DNA of 64,000 nucleotides from Roridomyces roridus (GCA_029378245.1 JARKIF010000066.1:124001-188000), one strand, 5' to 3'. Counted from the first letter of the stretch, positions 22,947 to 34,750 are shown. The notes: generated by a model from the letters alone, not told the origin. Numbers and translations are program-made.

Positions 22947-24269
22947 CACTGTGAGACCCGGGGGACATGATTTTCATGTACCCCGGGTACCCCCAAATCA
23001 TGCACCGATGCCATGAAACTCACGTGAGGGTGGTCGAAAATCACCTCCTCCTCCATGAAATGTGAATAACCAATTCATGTCCGTTTTCGACGTTTTCATG
23101 TACCGAATTCATGTTCCCATGACATGAAAATGACTGGGAACTGAGTGGGTTTGATTTGAGCAATGCAGCTTCCTAATGAATACTATTCCTGAGGGACTGA
23201 ATTTCGGATGAAAGGAATATGAATTTCAAAGTTATGTAGCTAATACAAGGAAGTGCTACCAGCAGCCCGCCCACTATTGCTTCCACCACCACCGGGACTC
23301 AAGAGCCACACACGCATCACCGGATTCGAAAAGATCAACCTGCGGCTGGATGTCAGATCAGAATGCGGCTCGAAGGTGTACACTAGTACACACCTCAAGC
23401 AGTGGGAGGCCACGGTAGCGGCGTCGTAGATGGGGAGGGAATCAAGCTCAAGGACAAAAGCCATAGAAGGGCACATACCTGAAAGAAGCGAGCTCTGGCC
23501 CCGCCATCGACTCGAGAAGCTTGAGGACATCAAGTTCGTATCCGGTCAGCAGATCGTAGCAGGATGAGCTCGTGACGCACCTGAGGTCAACAGTGATTGG
23601 AGCACTGGGTCCCAAGAACCAAGCCCTACACTCAGTCGAGACAGCCACAGCGGCTTCTTGTGCTGTCTTCAAGCTGTCGTCCGAGGTTCATGATGTGCAG
23701 AGTGGAAGGGCATCAAAGGGTCCAGACGTTGATATTGCAATGAAGTACTGTCGACAGGGGGCTCCTGGGGAGAAGAGAGTGGAGGAGAGGTACATTGAAG
23801 AACGGGGGGGAAGGCGACATGAGGGTTGGGAGGAAGGAGTGGAGCGCCGTGACAGACGTGACACCACTGACCTCATCCGCAGCATGGCTCCACACCGGCC
23901 TTCCCACAACTTTCCCAAGTCCTTCTCCGTGCAAATATCTCACTGTGCAACAGCGCGGTCGTCAAGGGACGTCCAGACGGGGTATAGGTTGATCGAAGAA
24001 AACCCTGGCTCGATCAATGTTCATTTCCATCTTGCTCCCTGATTTTCATGTGTTTCTCCCATGATTTCGGCTTCACCAATTCAGCGGAATTGTTCCTGAT
24101 TTTCACCGAAGAGGCCATGATTTGATACATTGTACGGACTCTGTAAGAATCGCAAATTAACGTCTGAAGTACCCGAGGTATTTGATCTGTTCATTTCAGG
24201 CCATAGACTGTGATTCTGCTTGTTCATGGCACGGCGACATGAAATTCATGCGCCGTTGTTTTCACAGTG
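22947..24269. mobile_element. Non-autonomous CACTG-ended transposon of a second family
   Basis: Starts CACTGTGAGACCCGGGGG at 22947 and ends TTTTCACAGTG at 24269, giving CACTGTGA as the shared terminus. The flanking 3-bp direct repeat is TTG (22944-22946 and 24270-24272). Subterminal DNA is rich in TTCATGT/ACATGAA words in both orientations (22969-23130 and 24038-24255), the expected clustered binding-site pattern. At 1.32 kb it has no transposase. Its ends differ from those of the 4-11 kb elements beyond CACTGTGA, so it belongs to another family. The interior contains an unidentified open stretch on the minus strand. Confidence 0.82.
23240..23672 (-). other. Unidentified open frames carried inside the CACTG element
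   Basis: Two overlapping minus-strand frames (23672-23448 and 23533-23240) together could be two exons joined across a short intron. The first includes TVDLRCVTSSSCYDLLTGYE and LDVLKLLESMAGPELASFR, which reads like a real Leu-rich protein rather than random translation and is followed by a GTATGTGC donor. CACTA elements often capture host gene fragments, and this could be one. No family assigned. Confidence 0.3.
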
Positions 24270-24713
24270 TTGCGCAAAGGACTGTCTCTTCAGAATTACT
24301 CTAAATGATGTGGTTCAAGAGCAAAGAGTTCAACAAGTGAGAGATATCAAAATGATGACAATGAGTTTGATGCAATCACGAACTTTACACTTTTTGCACT
24401 CCCTACCATGACAGCCCAGGAAAATGCTGTGGTTAAATGTACAAGGATACAGGGCAGCTGACTCTGAAGAGAACTATGTCTTCAGAATGATTCATTTGGA
24501 GACCATACTTCTGGGGATATGTAGTCTACATGCACCAATGCGGGATGTATCTGCACTCGGCTGACTCGCTCCACAGAATATGCATGTTTCCGGAACCGTG
24601 GAGGACTGAGGTGACCCTCGAAAGGTTGAACATGATATTTGATGGCATGGCAGATATCATGTTAATCAATCTGTTTCACTGCCACTGATGGACAAAAACG
24701 AAGATGCCTTGGT

Positions 24714-24741
24714 TAGCCAAACCTAAAGGTTCAGCAATTAT
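24714..24741 (+). repeat. 28-bp exact repeat, copy 1
   Basis: TAGCCAAACCTAAAGGTTCA followed by GCAATTAT is identical at 24714-24741 and 31329-31356. Both copies lie just upstream of an F-box paralogue piece (E and B). It may be the border of a duplicated block or the remnant of a shared element. Confidence 0.7.
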
Positions 24742-24785
24742 TCCAAAAGCAGACCAGGTCGTTGGTTCAGAATCAGATAGATTTT

Positions 24786-25216
24786 GCTTACCTGAAAAGA
24801 CGTTCGAGGGGTGTCACAACCACCCTTTGCTCGAGCGTATTGCGTTTAGGACCTTCAGCATAGAGTGAGCTCATCCCCCGCATTATACCAGCTGACCGAC
24901 CGGAACTTGAAAAGCGAGGACGAAGAGAAAAGTTTGATCCAATTCAGGCTCTCGACCTTTGACCGGACGCCGTTTCCCGCCTTGAAAGAAATTGAACATC
25001 CCGGGTTCATCTGGGACATTGCTGAGTACGTCAATTGATCGTTCGATTTCTCTGCTAAATTTATATGGCAGGTCCCAGATAGAAAAGGATCCGTTTGTGA
25101 AATGGGCCGAAAAGTTTCAGAAGGAGGGTATTGAGCTCGTGGACCGTCCGGAGGCTTGTTATCGTCCAAGAAGGAAGTTTGTGCCTGAGAGGAGTAGTGG
25201 GCGGCGTGGGGATTGA
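24786..25216 (+). pseudogene. F-box family 3' fragment E
   Basis: Encodes only the C-terminal part of the F-box family in this window. HPLLERIAFRT near 24823 matches the LERIVIYPKE segment of gene C. LSTFDRTPFPALKEIEHPGF (about 24950-25008) matches DFDSTPFPALREIQHP of gene B. After an intron (GTACGTC..GGCAG, about 25026-25074) comes DPFVKWAEKFQKEGIELVD, matching PWVKWAEKF of B and C. There is no upstream gene body. It is either a stand-alone fragment or the separated tail of gene A, 3.8 kb upstream in the same orientation. Confidence 0.7.
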
Positions 25217-25367
25217 AAGGAAGGTGGTCGGTGCGCGAGTAAATGAATTGAAGAAGGGGATCTGTGCGGATGAAACTCACGTTGAAAGACTGACGCGTTG
25301 TTTGTTCTTGTATCGCACTCCCTTGTCTCCTACCACATCATCGACGCTTCCCGCTCGTTCCTCAAAC

Positions 25368-27626
25368 ATGCTCGACGAATGGTCTACGCGGGAGCAGGAA
25401 GATCTGGATAGGTCAGTGTATCCCTATCACCCTTGTATAGCTCACAATGGCTGTAGAGCAATCGCGCTGAGCCTGCAGTTTGAAGACGCTGCGCCTCCAC
25501 CTGCCGACGCCGTTCTTATCGGCAGAGTACTTGTGCCTATACCTCGAATTGCACCTCCTCATGCGAGTGGCTCCAACAAGAGAGCAGCGGAAGAGGCTGA
25601 GAGCCCGGAGCAGCGGAAGAAGAGACGTAAGCTGGAGAAGCAGCGAATGATGGAGGAAATGGCTGGTGCGTCACAAAGTTCTACTTAATTCGCCCTCTGA
25701 GAGGCTCTTGTCAGAGGATCTACGCAGGACACACACGGATATAATGGACAGCAAGGCCCGCAAGCTCCCGATGAAGTATCCACGCGGCGCGCTCCGACTG
25801 ACGCGCACACCCGGGAGAGACCACGTCAACACTGTATCGCTGGGAGACTTGGTCCATCCCAAAGACCTCGTGGCGGCCTTTGTCTTCTCCTACTGCCTCG
25901 AGACGGATTTTATTGCAAAGGTGACCGAATGCCATCTGGCTCGCTAATTCTGACGAAGCTGCCCAGCTCTTTCCTTTCAAGACGAGCCCGAACTACCGGA
26001 GTCACTGTCTGGTGTACATGGGGACCGATCTAACCATGGACAGGGAAGGCCTCAAGTTTTCGAACACAGACCCGCCAGACAGGGACCATCCGCTGACGCT
26101 TCAAATGTTTGACTATGCAGCCGAGGCCGCCATTAAGGGTTACTCTCAAACACGTATGTCCCAGCTATCTGATTCGAGGATTCTGATTTACGTGAATCAG
26201 ACGGCGAGAATTGTATTCGCTTCTACACGAAAAAGAAGGGCGGCTGCATACATACCAAGATGATGATTCTCGTGTATCCCGACTTTATGCGCCTCATGAT
26301 AACTTCCGCCAATCTGTACGCGCCCCCGAGACTTGACGATCTGTTCGACTCATCGTCCCCAGAATCAGCAGCGACCTCGTTTATGGTGACAACCACTTCT
26401 ACATCCAGGGTATGTCCTTGCCGATTTTCATGCGACTTGGATCGAACAAAGAGCAGATTTTCCCAGTCTATCCCCGGAGTCCGCGAAAACCTACCGAGAA
26501 CCTAAATTCCAAGCCGACTTGCGAGCTCACCTCGAGGATCTTGAATGCCCGAAAGACTTTTTGCCGTACTTGAGGGAACGCGCGTTCGATTTCTCTGCGG
26601 TGAAAGTGCACCTCGTGACAAGCAAGCCCGCGACTCACAGCAAGGAATGGTCTGAGGCGTATGGGCAGCTGCGGCTACGCAGTATTGTCCGCGACCATAT
26701 CCTAAAGGGCTACACGAAGGAAACGGTCCCTGAAATGGAGTTTGAGGCGTAGGTGAGCGGATGGTGCGATTCATCCAGCTGACCTGTTTTCAGGTGCACT
26801 GGCTCGGTCGGCGTTCTTACCAAGGCGGGTCTCGTCAAGAATTTGGTCGAGTCGTGTGCTGGCGGTCTGCAACATTCCATCGAGGGGCGTCCCAAGCTGA
26901 AATTCGTGTTTCCGAGTTATGAAGACGTCGCGAACTCGAATGGAATTGTGCGTGTCGATTTCCTCGCCCGTCGCCCGAATGAACCTCCTGTAGGGAAAAA
27001 GCAATCTTGGATCGCATATAAACTGGAAGGATGAGACACCGCAACTCACGCGCCTGAGGAGAATTTTCCATCACTATCAATCCAAGGACGCGGGCTGTCT
27101 ATTTCACATGAAGCTCATCCTGGCTCTGCGGGCTGGACAACCCAACGCACTGCCGTTATACATGTACATTGGCTCTCACAACTTTTCGCAGAGTGCGTGG
27201 GGGAACGCCGTGGAGCAGAAGGGTGAGAGGATACAGGAGAAGTGGGGCAAGTTGCGGATTGAGAGTATGGCGAATACGGAGTGTGGGGTTGTAGTTCCTG
27301 GGCATTGCATTCTTGAGATGATGGAGACGCGGAATTGGGAGGATATTGTGCCGTATGTGAGGCCTTCGGATGAAAACGTGAGTTCCCCGTCTTGCGAACG
27401 CGATGGTTTTACTGACAATTCGAGTACTTAGAGGTACCGCGCGGGTGATAAGCCGTTTACGACGCCGAAGGGTCCACAAGAGGCGACCGTGTCACTGCAG
27501 GACGTGGCCGAGGCCACAGGTATCCGTCCTGAGGTGTTGGAGGCCTTTTCTGAGATGGTCTCTGGTGCGATTTCCAAGGCGATGGCAGCGAAGGAGAAGG
27601 AGCTAAATGGAGATTGGGAGTTTTAG
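25368..27626 (+). CDS. tdp1: Tyrosyl-DNA phosphodiesterase 1-like protein with N-terminal UIM
   Basis: TDP1 hydrolyses the bond between DNA 3' ends and trapped topoisomerase I in the nucleus. Ten exons join cleanly: 25368-25411, 25457-25665, 25715-25920, 25967-26153, 26201-26315, 26363-26409, 26457-26748, 26794-26947, 26994-27377 and 27432-27626. The total is 1833 bp, 610 residues. Introns are 45-54 bp. EQEDLDRAIALSLQFE near the start fits a ubiquitin-interacting motif, followed by a basic KKRRKLEKQR stretch that could be a nuclear signal. The first HxK catalytic motif is CIHTKMMILV (about residue 233) with a downstream SAN. The second is FHMKLILALR (about 456) with GSHNFSQSAWG. Both catalytic His-Lys-Asn sets are present, so an active enzyme is expected. 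A decayed paralogue lies convergent on the other strand. Confidence 0.88.
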
Positions 27627-27983
27627 CCTGTTATTTATAATAAACTCTCTCAACTTCAAGTGTTGGAGAGTCTGAGCCTGCTGCCTGCCTCAAAATTCGG
27701 CTCAAAAGGAGGTGAGTGAACGTCTGAACCGAAAGACTTGTGTGTCCCTCCTCTGAATCCGCACATAGCGCTGCCGCTGGCCGTCATCATTCGGCAAACG
27801 ACAAGAACAATGAGAGTCATGATCAGACTCGCGAACTCGGAACAATGCCTGTCGTTGTTACTCGGGTGCTCGTTGGCGGCCGCGTAGGCAGTTTGTTACT
27901 CGGAAAGTGGGCAAGAAGTGAGGTGGATCTCGAAGCCCGGTGTTATGTATGTATCGAAAGAATATTCCGAATTCCATTGCAAG
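27627..27983. other. Intergenic space between the convergent TDP1-like genes
   Basis: A 357-bp gap between the stop of the plus-strand copy and the presumed end of the minus-strand copy. AATAAA-like words (ATAATAAAC at 27637-27645) are compatible with 3' end formation of the plus-strand gene. No other gene seen. Confidence 0.4.
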
Positions 27984-30120
27984 TTAAGATACACAGCATT
28001 TCAGCAGCAGACGCTTGGGTAAGCGACGCACCAAGTCCATGACCAACTCACCAGACGCCAGACGAGGTCCACTTGCGTCTGATCCAAACGCATCGAACGC
28101 ACCCGACGGCATCAACTGTATGGATCCCATACCGCCGGCGCCACCCAATGTCATCAACTTCTCCATGTCCTCCTGCGGCAATCGCTTAAAAGCTCGTTCG
28201 CCAGGTCGGTATCTCTGCCATCACAAAATATTAGATTCACGACGAGGAAGAAGCAAAGAAAACTCACATTCTCCGGCGACGGCCTCACATACGGCACGAG
28301 CTCCTCCCATTCGCCCGTCTCCAACATGGGCACAATCCACTCCCCAGGAACGACAACCCCACACTCGAAATTCGCCATCCCTTCAAGCCGCAACTCGCCC
28401 CACCCCTCCTTCTTTGCACGTTTATCCTTCTGCGGGACAGCACTCCCCCACGCGTTCTTTGAGAAATTGTGCGAACCGACGTATGCGTAGAGTGGGAGGT
28501 CGTTTGGTTGACCAGCTCGCAGCGCAAGTATGAGTTTCATATGAAACAGACAACCCAAGTCTTTCGACTTGTAGTGATGAAAAATTTCCTTCATCGCATT
28601 GGGAAGCGCCGGGAAATCTTGGATGTGAGAGGCGATCTGGCCGCTCCCCTGAAAGAGAGAGTTGTGAGTGCGATTCAAAGCGGAAAGACCCAGCCTGAGG
28701 GGTATTTAGGCGCACCAGTTGACCGTGAATATACGTCAGCCACCGTCGGAAAGACCACCTTGAGAGCAGGCTGCGTCTCGACGTGTTTCTGCAGTCCCCC
28801 AGAGCACGATTCCAGCATATTCTTCAGGAACGTCTCGTTTTCAAGACGCCCCACCGAACCAACACAGCTGTAGAACACTTCAATTCTGGAGCTCGAGACG
28901 ATCAAAGTTACGTACACCTCAAACTCCATCTTTGGGACATCGTCGTCGGACAGGATGTGGTGGCGGACGATGTTACGCAACCGCAGCTGACCGTAAGTTT
29001 CGGAGTTTTCCTGGCTGTGGCTCCCGGGCTTGCTCGTAACAAGGTGCACCTTGGCCTCGGTAAAGTCGTACACGTTGTCCTTGAGATACGGACGCCAGAA
29101 TTCTTTTGGGCATCCGAGGTCCTGGATGTGCGCGCACAGGTCGGTCTGGAATTTAGGTTCTTCGTAGGTTCGAGCGGCTTGTAGTGAAAGGGCCGGGAAG
29201 TCTGGACGCAGGTCAGATAGAGTGGGGGGAGATAGGAGGGAGATACCTTGGATGTAGTAGTGGTTGTCTCCGTACTCGGTGTCGCTGTTCAATCCAGTGA
29301 AAAGGTCATCCCGAGTCTTCGTCTCGAAAAATAAAAAGATCATACAGGTTCGCGGAAGTGATGACGAGGCGCATGAATCCAGGGTACACGAGAATCAGGA
29401 TTTTGGAATGCGCGCAGCCGGAGGAGGGCATTTCGGGATGGAACATGTGCAAGTTTGCACCGTCTGAATCTGGGTCAATCATGGCGTATCGGAGGGATAC
29501 CTGGAGTGACTCACAGAGATCTTTGTATCCGAGGTGCGAAGCCCCTTCCACACGCTCAAAATCCTCCTGCGAAAGCCGTCCCTTCGGTCGTGGGGTTTTA
29601 GCAAAGAGAAAAGCATACGGGTCCATATAATATCCGTGCCAACGACGACCGGACAATCCAAGCGATGGTTGGAGGTCGTTTTCAAAGGAAAGTTCTGCGG
29701 AGTGGGGTTAGGACGAGGACGGAAAAAAAAAGCTAGCGACGCACCTGAAAGAAAACAGGCCCCGCGATGCAAAATGCAAAGACGAAAGCGGCCTCGAGCT
29801 CATTGGGATGGATGAGCTCCTCCAGCCGCACAGTATTGACGCGGTCTCTTCCAGGCGTACGCGTAAGACGCAATGCACCACCGCGATAGATCATCGGCAG
29901 ACGGACACGACTGAGCGCCTTGCTCATGATATCTTGGTTCGTCTTCCGCAGGTCGGCTGGATCACATGTGGGTGGGTTTGCAGGAAAGAGAAGGGTGTCG
30001 CGCACCTGCTAATTTCGCTGCTCGACGCTTCCTCTTCTCCTCTTTCGTCTCATCAATTTTGTGTTTCTTCTTGGGGCGATCTGCGTCGTTGGACTCCGGG
30101 GATGTCGCAGCGCGCTTTTA
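27984..30120 (-). pseudogene. Second TDP1-like copy, probably decayed
   Basis: Homologous exon by exon to the copy at 25368-27626 but on the opposite strand. Recognisable pieces are the basic linker (KRAATSPESNDADRPKKKHK, about 30115), DLRKTNQDIM with GGALRLTRTPGRDRVNTV (29956-29715), the first HxK motif GCAHSKILILV with SAN (about 29390), EYGDNHYYIQG, and the second HxK motif FHMKLILALR with GSHNFSKNAWG (about 28535-28440). Lesions: an in-frame TAA sits just before the linker and the UIM exon is not found. The frame also changes by one base between GTDIIWTRMLFSLLK and KTPRPKGRLSQEDF (about 29600-29640, at an AAAACCCC run). The C-terminus after YVRPSPEN is uncertain. Both catalytic motifs survive, so recent inactivation or sequence error is possible. 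Confidence 0.65.
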
Positions 30121-31100
30121 GGCGTCACTGGAAAGAGTCACAGGGACGAATGCGGGCTCTCTGGAGAGTCGTGAGTGCCTGCGCGGGTGGCTTTGGTGTG
30201 AGTCACCTGTTTCTCTCTTCCATCTCTTGTTCGTCCATGAAGGATTGGAATTGACGCGACGCGCGTTGGTGGTGAGAAGAGACGAGGTGTGATTCGGATC
30301 AATTTATGATCCGGAATCTCGGACAAACCTTGATGATGAGCAACCAGCTTTTTCAGCTCAGCGGCAGGAACACACTTCTCATTGACATGGTAGCATATGA
30401 CCAAAGTTTTATCAGAATTCGACAACATCACGAAAGGGTCATGGAACGAAGAGGTAACAGTTTCATTTTCATGGGTAATAAAATCATTGTTATCAAGAAC
30501 ATCCCGCGTACGGGTGTTAACCCTTCGCGTACGAGGGGTGGACACATCATCGACACCTCGCGTACTTGGTGTCGACGAGTGAGACGCTGGTGCAGCAATG
30601 GCGTCTGGACAGGGTATCAGCGGATGAAGAGACGGGGAAATGAAGCGCACCCGGCATGACGGATACAGATCCGGAGACGGCGGTGGATAGCGGCAGATGT
30701 AAATCAAGGGCGGCGAGGGTCAAGAGTCCGAGTATCTGGGGAGCTGCAGCGGACACAGAGCTGTACCAGTCCAGGCCTAACACGAGGTCATGGGGGAGAG
30801 AGGCCGAAATCGCCAGCTCGGTTGACATTGAGAAGACGCCGCCGTCGTATGGGAGCGCTAGCAGACCAGCCGCCGGAAAGTTCCGAGTGTGCAGACCAGA
30901 ATCCAAGACCCAAGCGAGGGAGATTTAGGAAGTAGCAGCATCCATGTTAACGTGGCGGAGACGGGCATGCCAGAGAACATTGTGAGAGGCCGAGACATGG
31001 TGGGCGGTGGTGGGGAGAATTTGAGAAAGCAAGGAGAAAGGAAGATGCAGCATGGCGACCAGAATCACGGAGGTGTCAGATCGGTGTCATTCGGCTAATC
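30121..31100 (-). other. Unidentified minus-strand coding remnant
   Basis: Consecutive minus-strand frames read like protein, for example HNVLWHARLRHVNMDAAT (about 30995-30940), SASLPHDLVLGLDWYSSVSA (about 30805-30745) and DPFVMLSNSDKTLVICYHVN (about 30435-30375). They are interrupted by stops and frame changes. The LPHDLVLGLDW segment resembles the C-terminal part of retropepsin-like proteins, and LWHARLRH loosely resembles the pre-integrase motif of copia elements. I infer a decayed retroelement-like gene but cannot assign a family. Confidence 0.3.
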
Positions 31101-31328
31101 TCGAAAAGGCTGAGGGCCGTGCAATTTGCAGGTAGAAGGAAAGTGGACACACACTGGAAGCAGCGAAAGTCAAATGTATTCAATGTGTTGGTCAGTTGGG
31201 GTCGATGTCAAGCACCGCGGTATATGAGCCAGCCAAATTCGCTGTGGAAATGACAATGACTAAGTGAAAATGACTCCGTTGCTATTTGTACTTGTAGCAA
31301 AACTGTCCGAAACTCATCTTGTCTAGAG

Positions 31329-31356
31329 TAGCCAAACCTAAAGGTTCAGCAATTAT
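31329..31356 (+). repeat. 28-bp exact repeat, copy 2
   Basis: Identical to 24714-24741. Lies about 85 bp upstream of the start codon of F-box gene B. Confidence 0.7.
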
Positions 31357-31440
31357 CCAGACCGACCGTCATCATGTGACAAGCTACTTAATGGGCCTGC
31401 TGATGGCATGTGATCGCTTGTTTTTTTGTCTCTTGCCACC

Positions 31441-33826
31441 ATGGTCCGCAATGTACCGGACGAAATCATTCATGAAATTCTCTCTCCGGGTCTTTTCGTG
31501 GCAGATGATGCATTCACTGCTATATCCTCCAGCTCTCCCACCCGTTCTTCCACCGAGTCCAGCTCTGCGATCCTCCTTGTATCCAAATCGTGGCTGCGCG
31601 TAGCGACACCTCTGCTCTATCACACCGTGATTCTTCGGAGCAAGGGCCAGGCACAGGCTCTCGCCGCAGCCCTGCGCGCCAACCCCACTCTGGGTCGCTT
31701 CATCAAGAAGCTGCGCGTCGAGGGTGGCTACGCGATTTCGATGCACAAGATCTTGCAGACGGCCAAGAATCTCACCGATATTTGTTTTGGCCTTCAGTTC
31801 CAATTGGGCGACAACGTGTGCGGGCTGTGTCGGGGGTTGCCCCTCATCAACCCCGTTCGGGTTGTCCTCGCACATACAGTCAAGCGCGGCAGCATTAGTG
31901 AACAAACTCGCAAATTTGTGGACATCCTGGTGGAATGTATTCCCAAGTGGAAGAATCTGGTATGTCCTCCTGTTGTTCTCTTTCGGTGCTTGGTAGTGGC
32001 TTATCCCGTTATACTTTAGACTACATTCGTAATGCCGCACGACTGGCAGCATATCCCAGAGCACAGAGTCGCCCTTTCGAACTACCTTGACGCACCGCTC
32101 AAAGCTGCTCGAAATCTGCGTACCCTGGTCCTTTTCGACTATGAACTGGACTTGTTCACCGATGCCCACATCCCCAGTTACATCAGGACCATCGCAGCAA
32201 ACCTTTCTTTGCAAGAAATTCGTCCTCGAGCGCCCCCTTCCAAGGCTTTGGCGTCGGACTTCCTTGTGACGGTACAGGGGGATGCTAGACTGTCCACCCT
32301 TATTGATCTTCGGTATGAAATTTTTGTCGGCTCAATTCGTGCGCATTCTCAGTGACTCGAACAGCCTCTTTGGTCTCTCAGACCATCCATTCATCTACCC
32401 ACCGCAACTCGCAGCTGATCCGGAGCTTGAGGACATCGTTTGGGGCCGTGTCCTCAGTTTCCTGTTCCGTGATTACACTCCAAATGACGACGCAGACCAA
32501 CGTGGCCGTGTATCCCCTCTTCTCGTATGCAAACGATTCGCGGTCAGTATTCAGCCAAGACCCGTCCTAGTTCGAGTGCTGATACATACCCTTCAGCGAC
32601 TCTCGATTCCATATCTTTATGAAGCTCCCTGTATTCGCTGGACTCGCTACTTGCCAATGTTGTCGCAGCGTCTTGTGGATGAACCCACCCTGGGCAAACA
32701 CGTCCGGCGGCTTTTCCTTTTCACCTACGGTCGTGTAGACCAAGTCGAAAGGATCCTCGTCAGTGTTCCGAATCTGTTGGGGCTCACTTCCAACGGCGAC
32801 GACGGGAATTCTCTCCCTTGGAAGCTATTCGATGATCTCAGTATTCGGTTCGGCGCCACCTTGGACACCTTCCGGGGATTTCCGGTCCAGAAAAATCACA
32901 ACAAGATGGATCCTGCAATCTTTTCGAGGTTCGAACGACTGCGTTCCCTCAGTTGGGACTGCGAAACAAGGTTCTATACCTCTTCCAACAACTGTCTCGA
33001 CCGACGCGTTGAGCACCCTCGTGGACTTGTCCATCGCAAACGCCGACTCTTCGTTCTTCAACGTACTATCGCGGATGCGGTGCGTGCATCACAGCATTTA
33101 TGCTCTGTAACTAACGGGCAGAAGATCAGACTCCCATCTCTACGTAGACTAACTGTCACGCGCTCCGCGGACATCGAACTGTTTTTGAAGGAGCACGGCA
33201 AAAAGATCGAAGAGTTGACGATCCGCCAGTCTATCTTCCATTTCGATATCTTCAAGCATTGTCCGTCGATCAAAGTACTCACCATCAATACCCGGTCTGA
33301 TTCTGCAGCCGACCAGGTATGTCTACACGTTTTGTGCAATGCTTCTCCTCACTTTGGGTCTTAGCTCCCTTCCATGGGCGCTAGCGAGTCTGCTAAACTC
33401 GAACACAAACATGATTCCCTCGAGTGCATCGTCTTCCAATCGACACATTATGATAGCTGGTAAAGCCTCATGCGAGAATCCCCGCATTCATTTGTCTGAC
33501 GCCCGCCCAATCTCAGGAAATCGCATGTCAATGCTGTCGAAAAATTCCTGACCGACTTTGATTCCACTCCATTCCCCGCGTTGCGGGAAATTCAGCATCC
33601 TGCATTCAGATGGAATAATTCCGAGTATGTGTTCTCGTTTTATACGCCCATGTGTACCTTTGACAAACCGTGTCGTAGAAAGGAATTGCTTAAATCTCCT
33701 TGGGTCAAGTGGGCAGAGAAGTTTCGCGAAAATTATAACATCCACCTCGTCTGCCGGCGAGGCGCTCAGTGGCGTCTGAGGAGGGTGTTTGAGCCCAAGA
33801 AGGTCAATAAAAAGACGCGCAAGTGA
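31441..33826 (+). pseudogene. Double F-box-like protein gene B, with one frameshift
   Basis: F-box proteins usually recruit substrates to SCF ubiquitin ligases. The start at 31441 has a GCCACCATGG context shared by genes C and D. Exon 1 (31441-31959) has VPDEIIHEILSPG and later AILLVSKSWLRVATPLLYHT, an F-box. Exons 2 (32020-32312) and 3 (32365-32542) follow, the latter with DPELEDIVWGRVLSF and PLLVCKRFA. Exon 4 (from 32597) continues RLSIPYLYEAP, so a second F-box-like module spans an intron. Downstream is an LRR-like region with LSIRFGATLDTFRG, SIKVLTINTR and a C-terminal DFDSTPFPALREIQHP and PWVKWAEKF. The reading frame shifts by one base between FYTSSNN and VSTDALSTLVDL near 32985-33000. 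Otherwise splice sites are good. It may be a recent pseudogene or a sequence error. Confidence 0.72.
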
Positions 33827-34661
33827 GAATGGTTGCATTCGATTGTAAATAAAACCTCGCGACATCCACCCTGAATCTTTTACGACCCACACATTCTGAC
33901 TTGCCGTACTCAAACATACCTGAAGGGTTAGAAAGAGGTGCCATTTCGGAAGACTTGGTCCCCGTTGAACCGTTCCGCCACAGGATATCCCTGATTGTAT
34001 TCTCCGACGTGTTGACCGCGCAGCAGAGTTTACCCGAGGTCCCCGAAGACCCAATGGTTGACAGTCAGATGAGATTGATTTGAAAGGGCCAAAACCAACG
34101 CACCCGATACGCGATTAAAGAGGCAATTCCGGCGGTCAATGATAGCTCACTGCCTGCCGCGGCATCTTTAGTGTCTGGAAATAACCTTTTTCATTTGCCG
34201 TTCATGAGTTGAAAAGCTTGTTCGTATAAATCTGGAGTTGAAACATGATACAAGTCTCCGTGCGCGGAATGAGTGCAGTTCGCAAGCTGTGGTATCCATC
34301 CAATAACTCATCTGTGCTGGAAGTTGAAGGTTGACCACTGGTTACCTCTGTTCACGAGTTGTACTGGGAAGCGCAGTCATGTTTTTTTTCTCGACAATAC
34401 TAGGGCTGCCCGGAACATGCTGTACGGAGTCTCAATTGAAGAATTCATACGTACCGAGGTTCGACAATTATGCCGTGGCGTGTTGCATATTATAATTGTA
34501 ATTCAGCGTGCTCGTCATTATTCCAACGGAATTGTTCTATGGGCGCGCCAAGGCTTTACTCTAACCCACGGACGATGGATACTGTGTGCAAGGTCTGAAA
34601 CTCGCCGTAGATGGACAAACCGACATCTAGCCGCCGTTTATCTGGAATTGCCCTCGAAGAG
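33827..34661. promoter_or_regulatory. Upstream region of GRRP1, conserved between GRRP copies
   Basis: Much of this stretch aligns by eye with 39170-39770 upstream of GRRP2 and with 62560-63100 downstream in coordinate of inverted GRRP3. Shared blocks include AAAGCTTGTTCGT, GTGCGCGGAATGAGT, ATATCCATCCAATAACT (degenerate in GRRP1) and TCGACAATTAT.CCGTGGCGTGTT, then TTTATCTGGAATTGCCCTCG just before the TATA box. Conservation of non-coding DNA could be regulatory or simply reflect recent duplication. Confidence 0.5.
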
Positions 34662-34668
34662 TATAAAA
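34662..34668 (+). promoter_or_regulatory. TATA box of GRRP1
   Basis: TATAAAA preceded by GCCCTCGAAGAG, 83 bp upstream of the ATG. The same block precedes GRRP2 and GRRP3. Confidence 0.75.
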
Positions 34669-34750
34669 ACCCGCCTAAACATCCTCAGTTCTTCAGCAAA
34701 TCCAGCTCCTCTCTCCAGTTCCACACAAGTCACTCACCTCTAATTCAACC

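Noticed and set aside
25131..25688. 185-codon plus-strand frame starting before the TDP1 gene
   Set aside because: It reads through intergenic DNA and an intron. The TDP1 start at 25368 with spliced exon 2 gives the conserved protein.
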